Shown: positions 15,448 through 24,599, counted from the stretch's first letter. The stretch is 64,000 nucleotides of DNA from Methylorubrum rhodesianum (GCF_014199985.1 NZ_JACHOS010000012.1:132881-196880); one strand, 5' to 3'. Notes: generated by a model not told the origin, from the letters alone. Numbers and translations are program-made.

Positions 15448-16662
15448 TCACGCGTGCGTGGCGATGAAGTTGCGCACGATCGGGTAGGTCTGGGCCTCCC
15501 ACTTGCGCCCCGAGAACACGCCGTAGTGACCCACGCCCGCCTGGAGATGGTGGCTCTTCATGTGCGGCGGCAGGCCCGAGCAGAGGTCGTGGGCGGCCAT
15601 GGTCTGGCCGACCGCGCAGATGTCGTCGCGCTCGCCCTCCACCGTCATCAGGGCGGTGCGGCGGATCGCGCCCATGTCGATGGGCTCGCCGCGATAGGTG
15701 AGCTGGTTGCGGGCGAGCGTGTAGTCCTGGAACACGGTCCTGACGGTCTCGAGATAGAACTCGGCGGTCAGGTCGAGGACGGCGAAATACTCGTCGTAGA
15801 AGGTTTCGATCGCCTGCGCCTTGTCGGCGCTGCCGTCGACGTAGTGCCAGAACAGGTCGCTATGCGCGTCCGAGTGGCGCCGGGCGTTCATCGAGACGAA
15901 GGCGGAGACCTGCATGAAACCGGGATAGACCCGCCGCCCCGCGCCCTTGTGGCGGCCGGGCACCGTCTCGATCAGGTTCTGCTCGAACCACTCGATCGGC
16001 TTCGAGGTGGCGAGCCGGTTCACCGCGGTCGGGCTGACGCGGCAATCGACGGGGCCGGCCATCAGGGTCATGCTGCGCGGCTGGGCCGGATTCTTGGTAT
16101 GCGCCATCACCGCCGTGGCGGCGAGCGCCTGCACCGCCGGCTGGCACACGGCCATGAGGTGGGCGCCCTCGCCGATGGTCTCCAGGAAGCGCACGACGTG
16201 GTCGACGTAGTCGTCGAAGCCGAAGCGCCCCTCCGAGACCGGCACGTCGCGGGCGTTGTGCCAGTCGGTGATGTAGACGTCGTGGTCGGGCAGCAGCGTG
16301 CGCACGGTGCCGCGCAGCAGCGTGGCGAAGTGGCCCGAGAGGGGCGCGAGCACCAGCACCTTGGGCTGGACGGTGTCGATGTCCTTGCGGAAGCGGAGCA
16401 GGGTGCCGAAGGGCGTGGCGAGCACCGGCTCCTCGATCACCGGCACGTCGCGGTTGCCGACCCGCACGGCATGGATGCCGTAGGCCGGCCGCGCGAAGGT
16501 GAGGCCGGCGCGCATCATCATGCGCGCGCCCGCCGACCACCATTTCGCGGCGTCGTGCCAGGGCGTCCGCATCCACGGGGCGGCGGCCTCCTGCAGGAGC
16601 CGGCCCCATTGCCGGGTCTGCCGGGCGATGTCCGATTGGACATCGAAGGCGTGGTAGAGCAT
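15448..16662 (-). CDS. phaZ: Intracellular polyhydroxybutyrate depolymerase
   Basis: 404 residues. It opens MLYHAFDVQSDIARQTRQWG like the i-PHB depolymerases of Cupriavidus and Rhizobiales. The nucleophile is the Cys in MAVCQPAVQALA, replacing the Ser of a lipase box as in that family. Other blocks are VLVLAPLSGHFATLLRGTVR, HDVYITDWHNARDVPVSEG, and a C-terminal LQAGVGHYGVFSGRKW with the catalytic His. It degrades native PHB granules in the cytoplasm and feeds hydroxybutyrate to acetyl-CoA metabolism. ATG 16662 fits family length. It is divergent from the GST gene and monocistronic. Confidence 0.93.
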   Translation of the reverse strand: MLYHAFDVQSDIARQTRQWGRLLQEAAAPWMRTPWHDAAKWWSAGARMMMRAGLTFARPAYGIHAVRVGNRDVPVIEEPVLATPFGTLLRFRKDIDTVQPKVLVLAPLSGHFATLLRGTVRTLLPDHDVYITDWHNARDVPVSEGRFGFDDYVDHVVRFLETIGEGAHLMAVCQPAVQALAATAVMAHTKNPAQPRSMTLMAGPVDCRVSPTAVNRLATSKPIEWFEQNLIETVPGRHKGAGRRVYPGFMQVSAFVSMNARRHSDAHSDLFWHYVDGSADKAQAIETFYDEYFAVLDLTAEFYLETVRTVFQDYTLARNQLTYRGEPIDMGAIRRTALMTVEGERDDICAVGQTMAAHDLCSGLPPHMKSHHLQAGVGHYGVFSGRKWEAQTYPIVRNFIATHA

Positions 16663-17016
16663 CGGGCCCGAACTCCAAGCGCGCAAGGTGCCTGCACGCG
16701 CCAATCTCTCGCGAACGTCCCGAATGGCCCGGATTCGCCCGCCTCGCTTCCGGATCGCCGCTGCCGCCCTCAAAGGACGATGCCGGACGAAGCAGGCTAA
16801 GCGGTTCTGGATTGGGCGCAACCGATCAAAAGTATAAGGCGCGCCGCTGTGGTGTGGATGCATCACCTTGCACGTCTGCCGGGAGAAAATGAATCCTACT
16901 GCCGGAAACGTGGAGCTGGCGGCGCGCAATCCGGTGCGCCGCCCGGCACGAGTCTTGGATGCCGGTCCAGGGGCCCGGGCGGCAGCCTCGGGCGAACGCG
17001 CATCAGGGAAGCAGCC
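16663..17016. other. Divergent intergenic region (phaZ / GST)
   Basis: This 354-bp stretch must carry the promoters of phaZ (minus) and the GST gene (plus). It has a modest AT-rich patch around 16800-16850, but I could not assign boxes. No gene is seen. Confidence 0.4.
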
Positions 17017-17673
17017 ATGGCCGAGGCGACGCTCACGATCTCCAGTCGCAACTACTCGTCCTGGTCCCTGCGCGGCTGGCTGCTGTGCCGGATGGCCGGA
17101 CTCGATCTCTCGGTGGCGGTGCTGTCCGGCTCGGACGCCGCGACGCGGGCCGAACTGCTCCACCTGTCGCCGTCCTTCCTGGTGCCCCGGCTGGAGCACG
17201 GCGCGGTCGCGGTGTGGGATGTGCTCGCCATCGCCGAGTATCTCAACGAGATCCGGCCGGAGGCCGCCCTCCTGCCCGAGACCGCCGCGGAGCGCGCGCG
17301 CTGCCGCGCCGTCTCGGGCGAGATGCATGGCGGCTTCGTCAACCTGCGCTCGGCCCTGCCGATGAACCTGCGCAGCCTCCATCGCGGCTTCAAGATCTTC
17401 AACGGCGCCAAGGGGGACATCGAGCGCATCTGCGCGATCTTCGAGGATTGCCTGTCGCGCTCGGGCGGACCCTACCTGTTCGGGGCGCGCCCGACCCTGG
17501 CGGATGCGATGTACGCGCCCGTCTGCACCCGCTTCCGCACCTACGACGTCACGCTTCCCTACACCGCCGCGACCTACCGCGACACGATCCTCGCCTGGGA
17601 CCTGATGAACGAGTGGGCGGCGCTCGCCGAAGCCGAGCCGGAGGAGATCGAGGAGCTCGACATGGAGTTCTGA
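17017..17673 (+). CDS. Glutathione S-transferase family protein
   Basis: 218 residues. The N-terminal thioredoxin-like domain begins LTISSRNYSSWSLRGWLLCR, the SRNYSSWS glutathione-binding motif of the YfcF/maleylacetoacetate-isomerase-related GSTs, followed by HLSPSFLVPRLEHGAVAVWD and VLAIAEYLNE. The C-terminal helical domain has GPYLFGARPTLADAMYAPVC with the N-capping-box-like region. The likely activity is glutathione conjugation or peroxidase in the cytosol. ATG 17017 follows AGGGAAG. Confidence 0.9.
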   Translation: MAEATLTISSRNYSSWSLRGWLLCRMAGLDLSVAVLSGSDAATRAELLHLSPSFLVPRLEHGAVAVWDVLAIAEYLNEIRPEAALLPETAAERARCRAVSGEMHGGFVNLRSALPMNLRSLHRGFKIFNGAKGDIERICAIFEDCLSRSGGPYLFGARPTLADAMYAPVCTRFRTYDVTLPYTAATYRDTILAWDLMNEWAALAEAEPEEIEELDMEF

Positions 17674-17695
17674 GGGCGGCTGCCGGTCCAGCCCG

Positions 17696-19180
17696 TCAGG
17701 CGGAGGCGCCCCTGTCGGCGGAGCGCCCGGCGGCGAGCGGGAGCTCGATGCGGGCGCAGAAGCCGCCGCCGGGGCGGTTCTCCAGGCGCAGGCGGCCGCC
17801 ATGGCCCTCGACGATGGCGAGCACGATCGACAGGCCGAGGCCGAAGCCGCTCGCGGAATCGAGGTTGCGGGCCCGGTCGCCGCGCACGAAGGGCTGGAGC
17901 ATGGCGCTGCGCTCGGCATCGGGGATGCCGGGGCCGTCGTCGATCACCTCCACCGCCACGCCGGGATGGTCGCCGGAGCCCGCCGGCCCCATGACGAGGC
18001 GGGCGCCGCCGCCGTACTTCACGGCGTTGTCGACGAGATTGGTGATCGCCCGCTGCAGGTCGTCGGGGCGGCCGCGCACGAGGACGTGGCGGGTCCGCTC
18101 CAGGCTCACCGCCGCGCCGACATCGGAGAACCCGTCGCAGACCGTCTGCACCACCGAGGCGAGGTCGATCAGCGTGGTCTCGCCCCCGCCCGGCGCCCCC
18201 TGACCGTCCCGGACGTAGGAGAGCGCGGATTCCACGAGGCCGTTCATCTGATCGAGGTCGCGCAGGGTCATCTCGCGGGCGCGCTCGTCCTCGATGAATT
18301 CGGCGCGCAGCCGCAGCCGGGTGATCGGGGTGCGCAGGTCGTGGCTGATTGCGGCGAGCATCTGCGTTCGGTCGTCGAGCAGGCGCAGCAGGCGGGTGCG
18401 CATCCGGTCGAGGGCGCGGGCGAGCGCCAGCACCTCCTCCGGGCCGCGCTTGGGCAGGGGCGGCGGTTCCTCCGCCGTGCCGAAGGCTTCCGCCGCCGCG
18501 GCGAGCCCGGCGAGCGGCGCGGTGAGCGCCCGCGTCGCCCAGAACGAGAGCAGCGTGAGGCTGACGCCCAGGAAGACGAAGGTGAAGATGATCGGTCCCT
18601 GCGCCGGCGGGCGGGGAAAATCGTCGGGCAGCACCGCCCGCAGCCGGGCGCCGGCCGGGGTGGTGATGCCGATCTGCAGGAGCCCGGTCCGCCCCCGGTC
18701 GTGGCCGGGGGAGAGGTCGGTCACCGGCAGCGCCCGCCCGAAGCCGTCGCGCAGGCGCGTGATCAGGGGATGATGCTCGATCTCGTCGTCGGCATCGCCC
18801 GTCCCCGCCGGCGGCGTCTCGCCATCCCAGGGAGCGAGGCGCAGGGTCGGAAGGCTGCGTGCCGCCGCCCGGAGGATCCCCTCCCGCTCGCCCGGCTCGG
18901 CGGCATCGAGCAGCCGGGCCACGGTCGAGAGCCGCGTCGCCGCCACCCCCGGCCGCTCGTCCGGCCGCCACGGCTCGCGCAGGGCGAGCAGCATGACCGC
19001 CGCCAGGACATGGGCGGCGAGCAGGGCCGCCACGACGAGAAGCGCGATCTGCCCGGCCGCCTTCTTCGGGCGCGGCCAGGCGAGGCGGAGCCGCGGCGGG
19101 CGCCGGCTCCGGTCCTGCTTGGGGGACGAGTCCGAGGCCGGGGCTTCCGCCGGGCTCGCCGCGGTCCTGACGGGGCTCAT
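17696..19180 (-). CDS. EnvZ-type sensor histidine kinase
   Basis: 494 residues. A basic N-tail precedes transmembrane helix ~45-68 (QIALLVVAALLAAHVLAAVM). A periplasmic region of ~100 residues follows, then a second helix (IIFTFVFLGVSLTLLSFWAT). Next are a HAMP segment, the H-box AAISHDLRTPITRLRLRAEF, the N-box NLVDNAVKYGG, the G1 box DDGPGIP and the G2 box GFGLGLSIVL. It is a complete inner-membrane kinase; the signal is unknown. Its ATG overlaps the regulator stop by 4 bp (ATGA), so the pair are co-translated. Confidence 0.93.
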   Translation of the reverse strand: MSPVRTAASPAEAPASDSSPKQDRSRRPPRLRLAWPRPKKAAGQIALLVVAALLAAHVLAAVMLLALREPWRPDERPGVAATRLSTVARLLDAAEPGEREGILRAAARSLPTLRLAPWDGETPPAGTGDADDEIEHHPLITRLRDGFGRALPVTDLSPGHDRGRTGLLQIGITTPAGARLRAVLPDDFPRPPAQGPIIFTFVFLGVSLTLLSFWATRALTAPLAGLAAAAEAFGTAEEPPPLPKRGPEEVLALARALDRMRTRLLRLLDDRTQMLAAISHDLRTPITRLRLRAEFIEDERAREMTLRDLDQMNGLVESALSYVRDGQGAPGGGETTLIDLASVVQTVCDGFSDVGAAVSLERTRHVLVRGRPDDLQRAITNLVDNAVKYGGGARLVMGPAGSGDHPGVAVEVIDDGPGIPDAERSAMLQPFVRGDRARNLDSASGFGLGLSIVLAIVEGHGGRLRLENRPGGGFCARIELPLAAGRSADRGASA

Positions 19181-19899
19181 GAGCGGCCGATCTCCGGCGC
19201 GAACAGGTAGCCGCCCGAGCGGATCGTGCGGATGATCTCGGGGTTGCGCGGGTCGCGCTCGATCTTCTGTCGGATGCGGGAGACCAGGACGTCGATGCTG
19301 CGCTCGAACGGACCCGCCGCCCGCCCCTGCGTCAGGTCCAGGAGCTGGTCGCGGGACAGCACCCGCCCCGGCCGCAGGCAGAGCGCGTGGAGCAGGTCGA
19401 ACTCGGCCCCCGTGATGGCGATGCGCGCACCCTCCGGGCTCAGCACCTGGCGCAGGCCCACATCGAGGGTCCAGCCCGAGAAGTGAAAGCGGCGCGCGCC
19501 GTCCCCGTCCTGCGGTTCGGAGCCCTTGCGCCGCAGGATCGCCCGGATGCGCGCCAGCAATTCGCGCGGGTTGAACGGCTTGCCGAGATAGTCGTCGGCG
19601 CCGATCTCCAGCCCGACGATCCGGTCGATCTCCTCCGACTTGGCCGTGAGCATCAGGATCGGCACCTGCGAGGAGGCTCTGAGGCGCCGGCACAGGCTCA
19701 AGCCGTCCTCGCCCGGCAGCATCAGGTCGAGCACGATGAGATCGACCCGGGCATCGGCCAGCACCCGGTCCATCTCGCGCCCGTCGCCCGCGAGGCTCAC
19801 GCGGCACTCGTTGGCGCGCAGGTAGCGCGCGACGAGCGCGCTGATCTCGCGGTCGTCCTCGACGACGAGGATGTGGGGCGTCGGCTGGTTCGCGGTCAT
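19177..19899 (-). CDS. OmpR-family response regulator
   Basis: 240 residues. The receiver domain has ILVVEDDREISALVARYLRA, the phospho-acceptor in DLIVLDLMLPGEDG, and MLTAKSEEIDRIVGLEIGAD with the Lys in YLGKPFNPREL. The C-terminal winged helix has FDLLHALCLRPGRVLSRDQL, DVLVSRIRQKIERDPRNP and IIRTIRSGGYLFAP. It is the partner of the kinase encoded immediately downstream (4-bp overlap). ATG 19899 gives MTANQPTPHILVVEDD. The closest well-known relatives are OmpR-like regulators of Rhizobiales; targets are unknown. Confidence 0.94.
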   Translation of the reverse strand: MTANQPTPHILVVEDDREISALVARYLRANECRVSLAGDGREMDRVLADARVDLIVLDLMLPGEDGLSLCRRLRASSQVPILMLTAKSEEIDRIVGLEIGADDYLGKPFNPRELLARIRAILRRKGSEPQDGDGARRFHFSGWTLDVGLRQVLSPEGARIAITGAEFDLLHALCLRPGRVLSRDQLLDLTQGRAAGPFERSIDVLVSRIRQKIERDPRNPEIIRTIRSGGYLFAPEIGRS

Positions 19900-20140
19900 G
19901 ACGGGAACAGTCTTACGCTCCCGCGCGCCCTGCCCGGAAGTCGGGCCGGCCGCGAAGATTGTAACCGCGCGTTTCCGCTGCCGGATCCGACACCTGCGGC
20001 AACAATCCGGAGTGGCTGCGCCCCCTCCGCCGGTGCGCGGCCGAAGCGTTTCGTGAGCACCCCTCGATTGCCCTGCCGGCCGCCGATTCTTATGTCGTGG
20101 AGACGTGCTCGAACAGGTCCGGGCGCGGGAGGAGATCCCC

Positions 20141-20422
20141 ATGCAAGGCTCGAACCGCCTTTTCGACGATGTCGCCCGCCTGTTCACCGACGCCGCCGGG
20201 GCCGCCCAGGGCGTGCGCCGCGAGGCGGAGACGATGTTCAAGGGCCAGGTCGAACGCCTGATCCGCGACATGGACGTCGCCACCCGCGAGGAGGTGGACG
20301 TGCTGCGCGACCTCGTCGCGGCCCTGCGCAGCCAGAACGACGCGCTGGCCGCCCGGGTGAGCGCCCTGGAGGCCCGGCTCGGCGCCGAGGCCGGAAGCGC
20401 GGGCAGCACGGAATCGGTCTGA
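20141..20422 (+). CDS. ubiK: UbiK-type accessory factor (BMFP domain)
   Basis: 93 residues, an all-helical coiled coil: RLFDDVARLFTDAAGAAQGV, then EAETMFKGQVERLIRDMDVA, followed by the trimerising coiled coil TREEVDVLRDLVAALRSQND and ALAARVSALEARL. This matches the YqiC/BMFP family; UbiK helps ubiquinone synthesis by binding UbiJ or lipid intermediates in E. coli. GGGAGGAG lies 7 bp before ATG 20141. An upstream in-frame ATG-less extension is unlikely. The gene starts a same-direction series with the YbjN-like gene and proC, though a 338-bp gap separates them. Confidence 0.85.
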   Translation: MQGSNRLFDDVARLFTDAAGAAQGVRREAETMFKGQVERLIRDMDVATREEVDVLRDLVAALRSQNDALAARVSALEARLGAEAGSAGSTESV

Positions 20423-20760
20423 GTGACGGCGCGGAGTCGGCGAAGACTCACTCAAGACTCACCCTTGAGGGAAAACGCGGAATCCCGATTTCTTTGCACA
20501 GGAAGCATCGGTGGATAGCCGCGTTGCCCACCGCTGATGCCGGGGCGACGCTTTGAAGCCCTCGGGGGGCGCGGGCTATAAACGATCCGAAGTTGATTCG
20601 CCCCGGCGGAAAGGTGGAACCGAACCCCGGGGTGGTGAAATCTGGATTGAACCCCTCCGCAGGACGGAGATCGACGGGCGTCGCCTCGATTCCCGTCACG
20701 GCCCTGCTTTGCCCGCCGGCCCGATCGCGTGCATCGACCGGGTCGACAACTTGGATCGCC
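20423..20760. other. Intergenic, promoter region of the YbjN-like gene
   Basis: No convincing gene in 338 bp. A short direct repeat AAGACTCAC occurs twice near 20443 and 20454. A promoter for the 20761 gene is expected here but no box could be assigned. Confidence 0.35.
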
Positions 20761-21267
20761 ATGACCCAGCTTAGCCTCATCGAAGACAGCGACCGGCCGG
20801 AGCACCCGCTCGATGTCGTCGAGCGCCTCGCCTCGCTGCGGGACTGGATCTTCGACCGGATCGAGACCGACGAGATGTCGGTTTCCGTCTCGGGGCGATG
20901 GGCCGAATACCACGTCGCCTTCACCTGGATCGAGGAGGTCGAGTCGCTGCACGTGGCTGCCGCCTTCGACCTCAAGGTGCCCGAGCGGCGCCGGGCCGAG
21001 ATGCTGCGCCTCGTCGCGCTGGTGAACGAGCAGCTCTGGATCGGCCATTTCGACCTGTGGTCGTCCGACAGCGTGGTGATGTTCCGCCATTCCCTGCTGC
21101 TCACCGACGGCATCGCGCCGACCCAGGGCCAGTGCGCGATGATGATGAAGACCGCCACCGACGCCTGCGAGCGCTACTACCAGGCCTTCCAGTTCGTGCT
21201 CTGGGCCGGCAAAGATGCCCGCGAGGCCCTCGACGCGGTGCTGTTCGAAACTGAAGGCGAGGCGTAG
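20761..21267 (+). CDS. YbjN domain-containing protein
   Basis: 168 residues. The fold-specific pattern is VSVSGRWAEYHVAFTWIEEV, LHVAAAFDLKVPERRRAEML, RLVALVNEQLWIGHFDLWSS and VMFRHSLLLTDG, the YbjN (type III secretion chaperone-like) domain. YbjN members are cytosolic and possibly stress-related, with unknown molecular role. In Rhizobiales this gene is commonly next to proC, as here (77 bp upstream). ATG 20761 opens MTQLSLIEDSD. Confidence 0.88.
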   Translation: MTQLSLIEDSDRPEHPLDVVERLASLRDWIFDRIETDEMSVSVSGRWAEYHVAFTWIEEVESLHVAAAFDLKVPERRRAEMLRLVALVNEQLWIGHFDLWSSDSVVMFRHSLLLTDGIAPTQGQCAMMMKTATDACERYYQAFQFVLWAGKDAREALDAVLFETEGEA

Positions 21268-21344
21268 CCGCGCCCGGCGGGCCGCTCCCCCCGGACGGGG
21301 CCGGCGCCCTTGATTCGGCGCGCCTCCGGTGGGATCGAGGGGCC

Positions 21345-22175
21345 ATGACGCGCGAGAACATTCCGGCCGCCCTCCCCACCCCTCTGGTTCTGGTCGGGGC
21401 CGGCAAGATGGGGGCGGCCCTGCTGCGGGGCTGGCTCGCGGGCGGCCTCGACCCCGCCGCCGTGACCGTCATCGATCCGCAGCCGTCCCCGGACATCGCC
21501 GCGCTCTGCGCCGAGCGGGGCCTGCGCCTCAACCCCGAGGCCGCCGCGCCCGCCGGAGCCCTGGTGCTCGGCATCAAGCCGCAGGTTCTCGACGCGGCGG
21601 CGGCGGCGCTTGTCCCCTGGATCGGCCCGGACACCCTCGTGGTCTCGATCCTGGCGGGAAAGACCATCGCCGACCTGAAGTGGCGCCTGCTGGGAGCCCG
21701 CGCCGTGGTGCGCGTGATGCCCAACCTACCCGCCAGCATCGGCCGCGGCGCGACCGGCGCCGTCGGCAGCCCCGAGGTCGGGCCGCAGGCGCGGGCGAGC
21801 GCGGAGCGGCTCCTCGCCAGTTCAGGCCTCGTCGCCTGGCTCGACGACGAGGCGTTGATCGATGCGGTGACCGCGGTTTCGGGCTCGGGGCCGGCCTACG
21901 TCTTCCTGCTGGCGGAGGCGCTGGCGGAGGCCGGCGTGGCGGCGGGGCTGCCGCCGGACCTGTCGGCGCAGCTCGCCCGCGCCACCGTCGCGGGCGCCGG
22001 TGCCCTGCTCGACGCCGATGCCCGCGAGGCCGGCCAGCTGCGCCGGGACGTCACCTCGCCGGGCGGCACCACCGCGGCGGCGCTGGCGGTGCTGATGCGC
22101 GAGGGCGCCCTGCCGGACCTGATGCGCGAGGCGGTCGCCGCGGCGAAGCGGCGGGCGGGCGAATTGTCCGGCTGA
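21345..22175 (+). CDS. proC: Pyrroline-5-carboxylate reductase
   Basis: 276 residues. The Rossmann start is PLVLVGAGKMGAALLRGWLA. Further blocks are GALVLGIKPQVLDAAAAALV, VVRVMPNLPASIGRGATGAV and the C-terminal signature LRRDVTSPGGTTAAALAVLM. Catalyses NAD(P)H-dependent reduction of pyrroline-5-carboxylate to proline in the cytosol. Full length for the family. ATG 21345 fits. It lies between the YbjN-like and TetR-like genes, all on the plus strand. Confidence 0.95.
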   Translation: MTRENIPAALPTPLVLVGAGKMGAALLRGWLAGGLDPAAVTVIDPQPSPDIAALCAERGLRLNPEAAAPAGALVLGIKPQVLDAAAAALVPWIGPDTLVVSILAGKTIADLKWRLLGARAVVRVMPNLPASIGRGATGAVGSPEVGPQARASAERLLASSGLVAWLDDEALIDAVTAVSGSGPAYVFLLAEALAEAGVAAGLPPDLSAQLARATVAGAGALLDADAREAGQLRRDVTSPGGTTAAALAVLMREGALPDLMREAVAAAKRRAGELSG

Positions 22176-22245
22176 CGGCCCGGCGGGTTCAACCCGGCGG
22201 CTTCGCCCCTACATGAGACGTCGAACCGAACACGGAGCACGGATC

Positions 22246-23043
22246 ATGGATACGGCCCCCGAGCCGGACACCGGCGGCAAGCCCGAGACCGGCGGCAAGC
22301 CTGAAACCGGTGGCAAGCCCGGTTCGGCGCAATCCGGCAAGGCGCAGGCGAACACCTCCAAGCCCAACCCGCGCGAGGCCGCGGTCGAGGCGCTGATGCG
22401 GCTCGCCGCCGAGCAGCCCTGGAACGACATCGAGATCGGCGACATCGCCCGTGAGGCGGGGTTGAGTCTGGCCGAACTGCGCGACCTCTTCCCTTCGAAG
22501 GGCGCTGTGCTCGGCGGTCTGTCGCGGATCATCGACCGCAAGGTGCTGGAGGTCGACACGGCCGACCTCGCCGACGAGCCGGCCCGCGAGCGCCTGTTCG
22601 ACGTGCTGATGCGCCGCCTCGACGCGATGACGCCCTACAAGCCGGCCTTGCGCCGCATCGCCTTCGCCCTGCGCGGCGACGTCCTGTCCATGCTGGCGCT
22701 CAACGGGGTCGCCCTCAACTCCCACCGCTACATGCTGGCCGCCGCCGGCATCGACACGGAGGGACCGCTCGGCCGGCTCAAGCTTCAGGGCACGGTGATC
22801 GCCTTCGCCCGCACCGTCGAGGTCTGGCTGGACGACGACGACCCGGCGCTCGCCCGCACCATGGCCAAGCTCGACCGCGAGATCCGCCGCGGCGAGACCA
22901 TCATGGAGCGTGCCGACGACGCCCGCCGCCTCACGGCACCCCTGCGCGCCCTCGGCCGCGCCCTGATGGAGCGGCGCTCCCCGCGCGACCGGACGCCGCC
23001 GTCGGGCGACGGAGAGGACCGCGACCCGGCCGCGGCGATCTGA
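22246..23043 (+). CDS. TetR-family-like regulator with GGKPET repeats
   Basis: 265 residues. An N-terminal low-complexity tail contains three near-identical six-residue units (GGKPET, GGKPET, GGKPGS). Then comes a TetR-like HTH: AAVEALMRLAAEQPWNDIEI, IGDIAREAGLSLAELRDLFP, with SKGAVLGGLSRIIDRKVLE. The C-terminal ligand-like domain is helical. COQ9-type proteins share the TetR fold, but no COQ9 motif is evident. ATG 22246 is chosen; ATG 22213 would add 11 residues. It follows proC by 70 bp. Its ligand and targets are unknown. Confidence 0.75.
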   Translation: MDTAPEPDTGGKPETGGKPETGGKPGSAQSGKAQANTSKPNPREAAVEALMRLAAEQPWNDIEIGDIAREAGLSLAELRDLFPSKGAVLGGLSRIIDRKVLEVDTADLADEPARERLFDVLMRRLDAMTPYKPALRRIAFALRGDVLSMLALNGVALNSHRYMLAAAGIDTEGPLGRLKLQGTVIAFARTVEVWLDDDDPALARTMAKLDREIRRGETIMERADDARRLTAPLRALGRALMERRSPRDRTPPSGDGEDRDPAAAI

Positions 23044-23192
23044 GCGACGGGGCCGCGCGCACGAGGCCGGAGCCGGAACGGGTTGGCCGATGCAAGTCGT
23101 GTGGGTAACCCGTTCCGCGGAATGCCCGCTTAACCGGTTCGCCTCGCGGTCATGACACTTCTGGGCGAGTGCTTCGGTGGGAAGGCTCGCCC

Positions 23193-23516
23193 GTGCAGTT
23201 CAAGCAGAGAAAGTTCGCCGCCATCGTGGCAGACAAGTTTCTCTACTTCACGCTCGTGGGGGCCGGCGGAGGCGTCGGCTCCATGATCAGGCCTGGTCCC
23301 GGTCCCAACGAGTATATCCTGCTTTGGGACGCGTCGAAGATCGCTCTCAGCACGTCGATCGGGGTGGCGCTGGGCGTTTTCGTCGGCGTGCTCGAAGCGC
23401 GTCGCTGGCTGAAATCGTACTGGGAAACGATTCACACCCTGGCGGAAGAGGGCAAGGACCCCGCAGCGGTCTATCCGCCGGCGCAGCCGCGCACGCGAAC
23501 GCCGTTCTGGCCGTGA
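23193..23516 (+). CDS. Hypothetical membrane-associated protein
   Basis: 107 residues. The hydrophobic segments KFLYFTLVGAGGGVGSMI and IALSTSIGVALGVFVGVLEA suggest two short membrane passes, followed by RRWLKSYWETIHTLAEEGKD. GTG at 23193 has a GGGAAGG site 7 bp upstream; ATG-type start at 23169 would add 8 residues and has no clear ribosome site. No family is recognised. A perfect hairpin follows at 23649. Confidence 0.5.
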   Translation: MQFKQRKFAAIVADKFLYFTLVGAGGGVGSMIRPGPGPNEYILLWDASKIALSTSIGVALGVFVGVLEARRWLKSYWETIHTLAEEGKDPAAVYPPAQPRTRTPFWP

Positions 23517-23648
23517 GGAGTTCTTTGTCCAGGAAGGACCAGCCGAAGTCTCCGTTCCGCCTTACGGGAGGCGCTCGGCCGAACGTCGTTGACGGCACCG
23601 CTCCCTGGATTGGCCTTCAGAGCAAGGCGCCGTGGTCTCGCGACCTGA

Positions 23649-23681
23649 GGACGCCAGCCTGATTGCATCAGGCTGGCGTCC
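23649..23681. terminator. 15-bp perfect inverted repeat, terminator-like
   Basis: The arms GGACGCCAGCCTGAT and ATCAGGCTGGCGTCC enclose a three-base loop, between a plus-strand gene ending at 23516 and the minus-strand DUF4142 gene ending at 23744. There is no T-tract, so it may be a rho-assisted or stabilising hairpin. Confidence 0.55.
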
Positions 23682-23743
23682 CTCGGTTCGTCTTCAACGC
23701 GCTTTCTCTCGACGGTCCGGTCTCCGCTCCGTCGGAACACGCC

Positions 23744-24433
23744 CTATCCCTGGCGGGTGCCGCCCATCGTCGCCTGCATCCGCGAGAGCTGCGCGATGTG
23801 GCGCTGGATCAGCGGGAGCGCGCCCGCCGCGATGCGGCGCAGGGCCGGATCGTCGCCGGACTGCGCGTAGGAGCCGTGGATCTGGTAGGCTTCCTGGTGG
23901 CCCTGGAGCGAGGCGTTGACGAACATCGCGTCGTATTCGGGGCCGGGCTGCATTCCGGAGAGCTGCGACAGGATCTGCGCCTTCTGCTCGTCCGTCGTCA
24001 TGGCGCCCGGACCGGCCCCGCCCGGCGCACCCAGGGCGCCACCGACCACGCCGCCGACCGCGCCGACGGTCGCCCCCGCGACACCGCCCGCCACCGCCAG
24101 GGGTGCCGCGACGAGACCGCCGACGACGCCGCCCGGACCGGGGGGCGCACCCGCCGCCATGGGCGCCGAACCCATATACGGGTCGAGTTTACGGGCGAGA
24201 TTGACCTGCTCGGTCACCTCCGCCCGGCTGAAGGCCTTGACGCGCGGATTGCGGGTCTTGGCGTGGGCGTCCCGCGCCGTGTTCTCGAGGAACAGGCCGC
24301 CCTTCGTCGCCATGGCGAGATAGACGGGCGCCGGGATGGCGCCGGCCGGCGCCGGTTGGGCGAGGGCCGTGCGGGTGACGGCCAGCGCAGCCGTTGCGGT
24401 CAGCAGCGTCGTCAGAAAAGCGCGCCGATGCAT
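23744..24433 (-). CDS. DUF4142 domain protein, exported
   Basis: 229 residues. The first ~25 (MHRRAFLTTLLTATAALAV with ALAQ) form a signal peptide, probably Sec or a weak Tat type. Residues ~40-85 and ~165-225 make the ferritin-like DUF4142 four-helix bundle (VTEQVNLARKLD, YDAMFVNASLQGHQEAYQIH, AAGALPLIQRHIAQLSRMQA). Residues ~90-145 are a Gly/Ala/Val-rich insert (GGVVGGLVAAPLAVAGGVAG) resembling a glycine-zipper membrane segment and not usual for the domain. The function is unknown. It is transcribed toward the proC side and follows the GNAT gene on the same strand after 166 bp. Confidence 0.8.
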   Translation of the reverse strand: MHRRAFLTTLLTATAALAVTRTALAQPAPAGAIPAPVYLAMATKGGLFLENTARDAHAKTRNPRVKAFSRAEVTEQVNLARKLDPYMGSAPMAAGAPPGPGGVVGGLVAAPLAVAGGVAGATVGAVGGVVGGALGAPGGAGPGAMTTDEQKAQILSQLSGMQPGPEYDAMFVNASLQGHQEAYQIHGSYAQSGDDPALRRIAAGALPLIQRHIAQLSRMQATMGGTRQG

Positions 24434-24599
24434 GGAATCGGATCTCCCGGTCTGGACACGACAGCCAGGCGCCGATTGTCTTGGACGGTGCCGGAGTCTG
24501 ACGGGCGAAACCTTCGCGAAATCAGCAATGTTCCTGCTGTTCGAGATCGCTGTCGATCGAAGACGCTCTGGCGATCCGTGAAGGACTCCCCGCCGCGCC

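Noticed and set aside
15448..17919. An 823-residue minus-strand frame extending upstream of phaZ
   Set aside because: Only the last ~404 residues match the PHB depolymerase family; the upstream part overlaps the GST gene on the other strand and is not protein-like.
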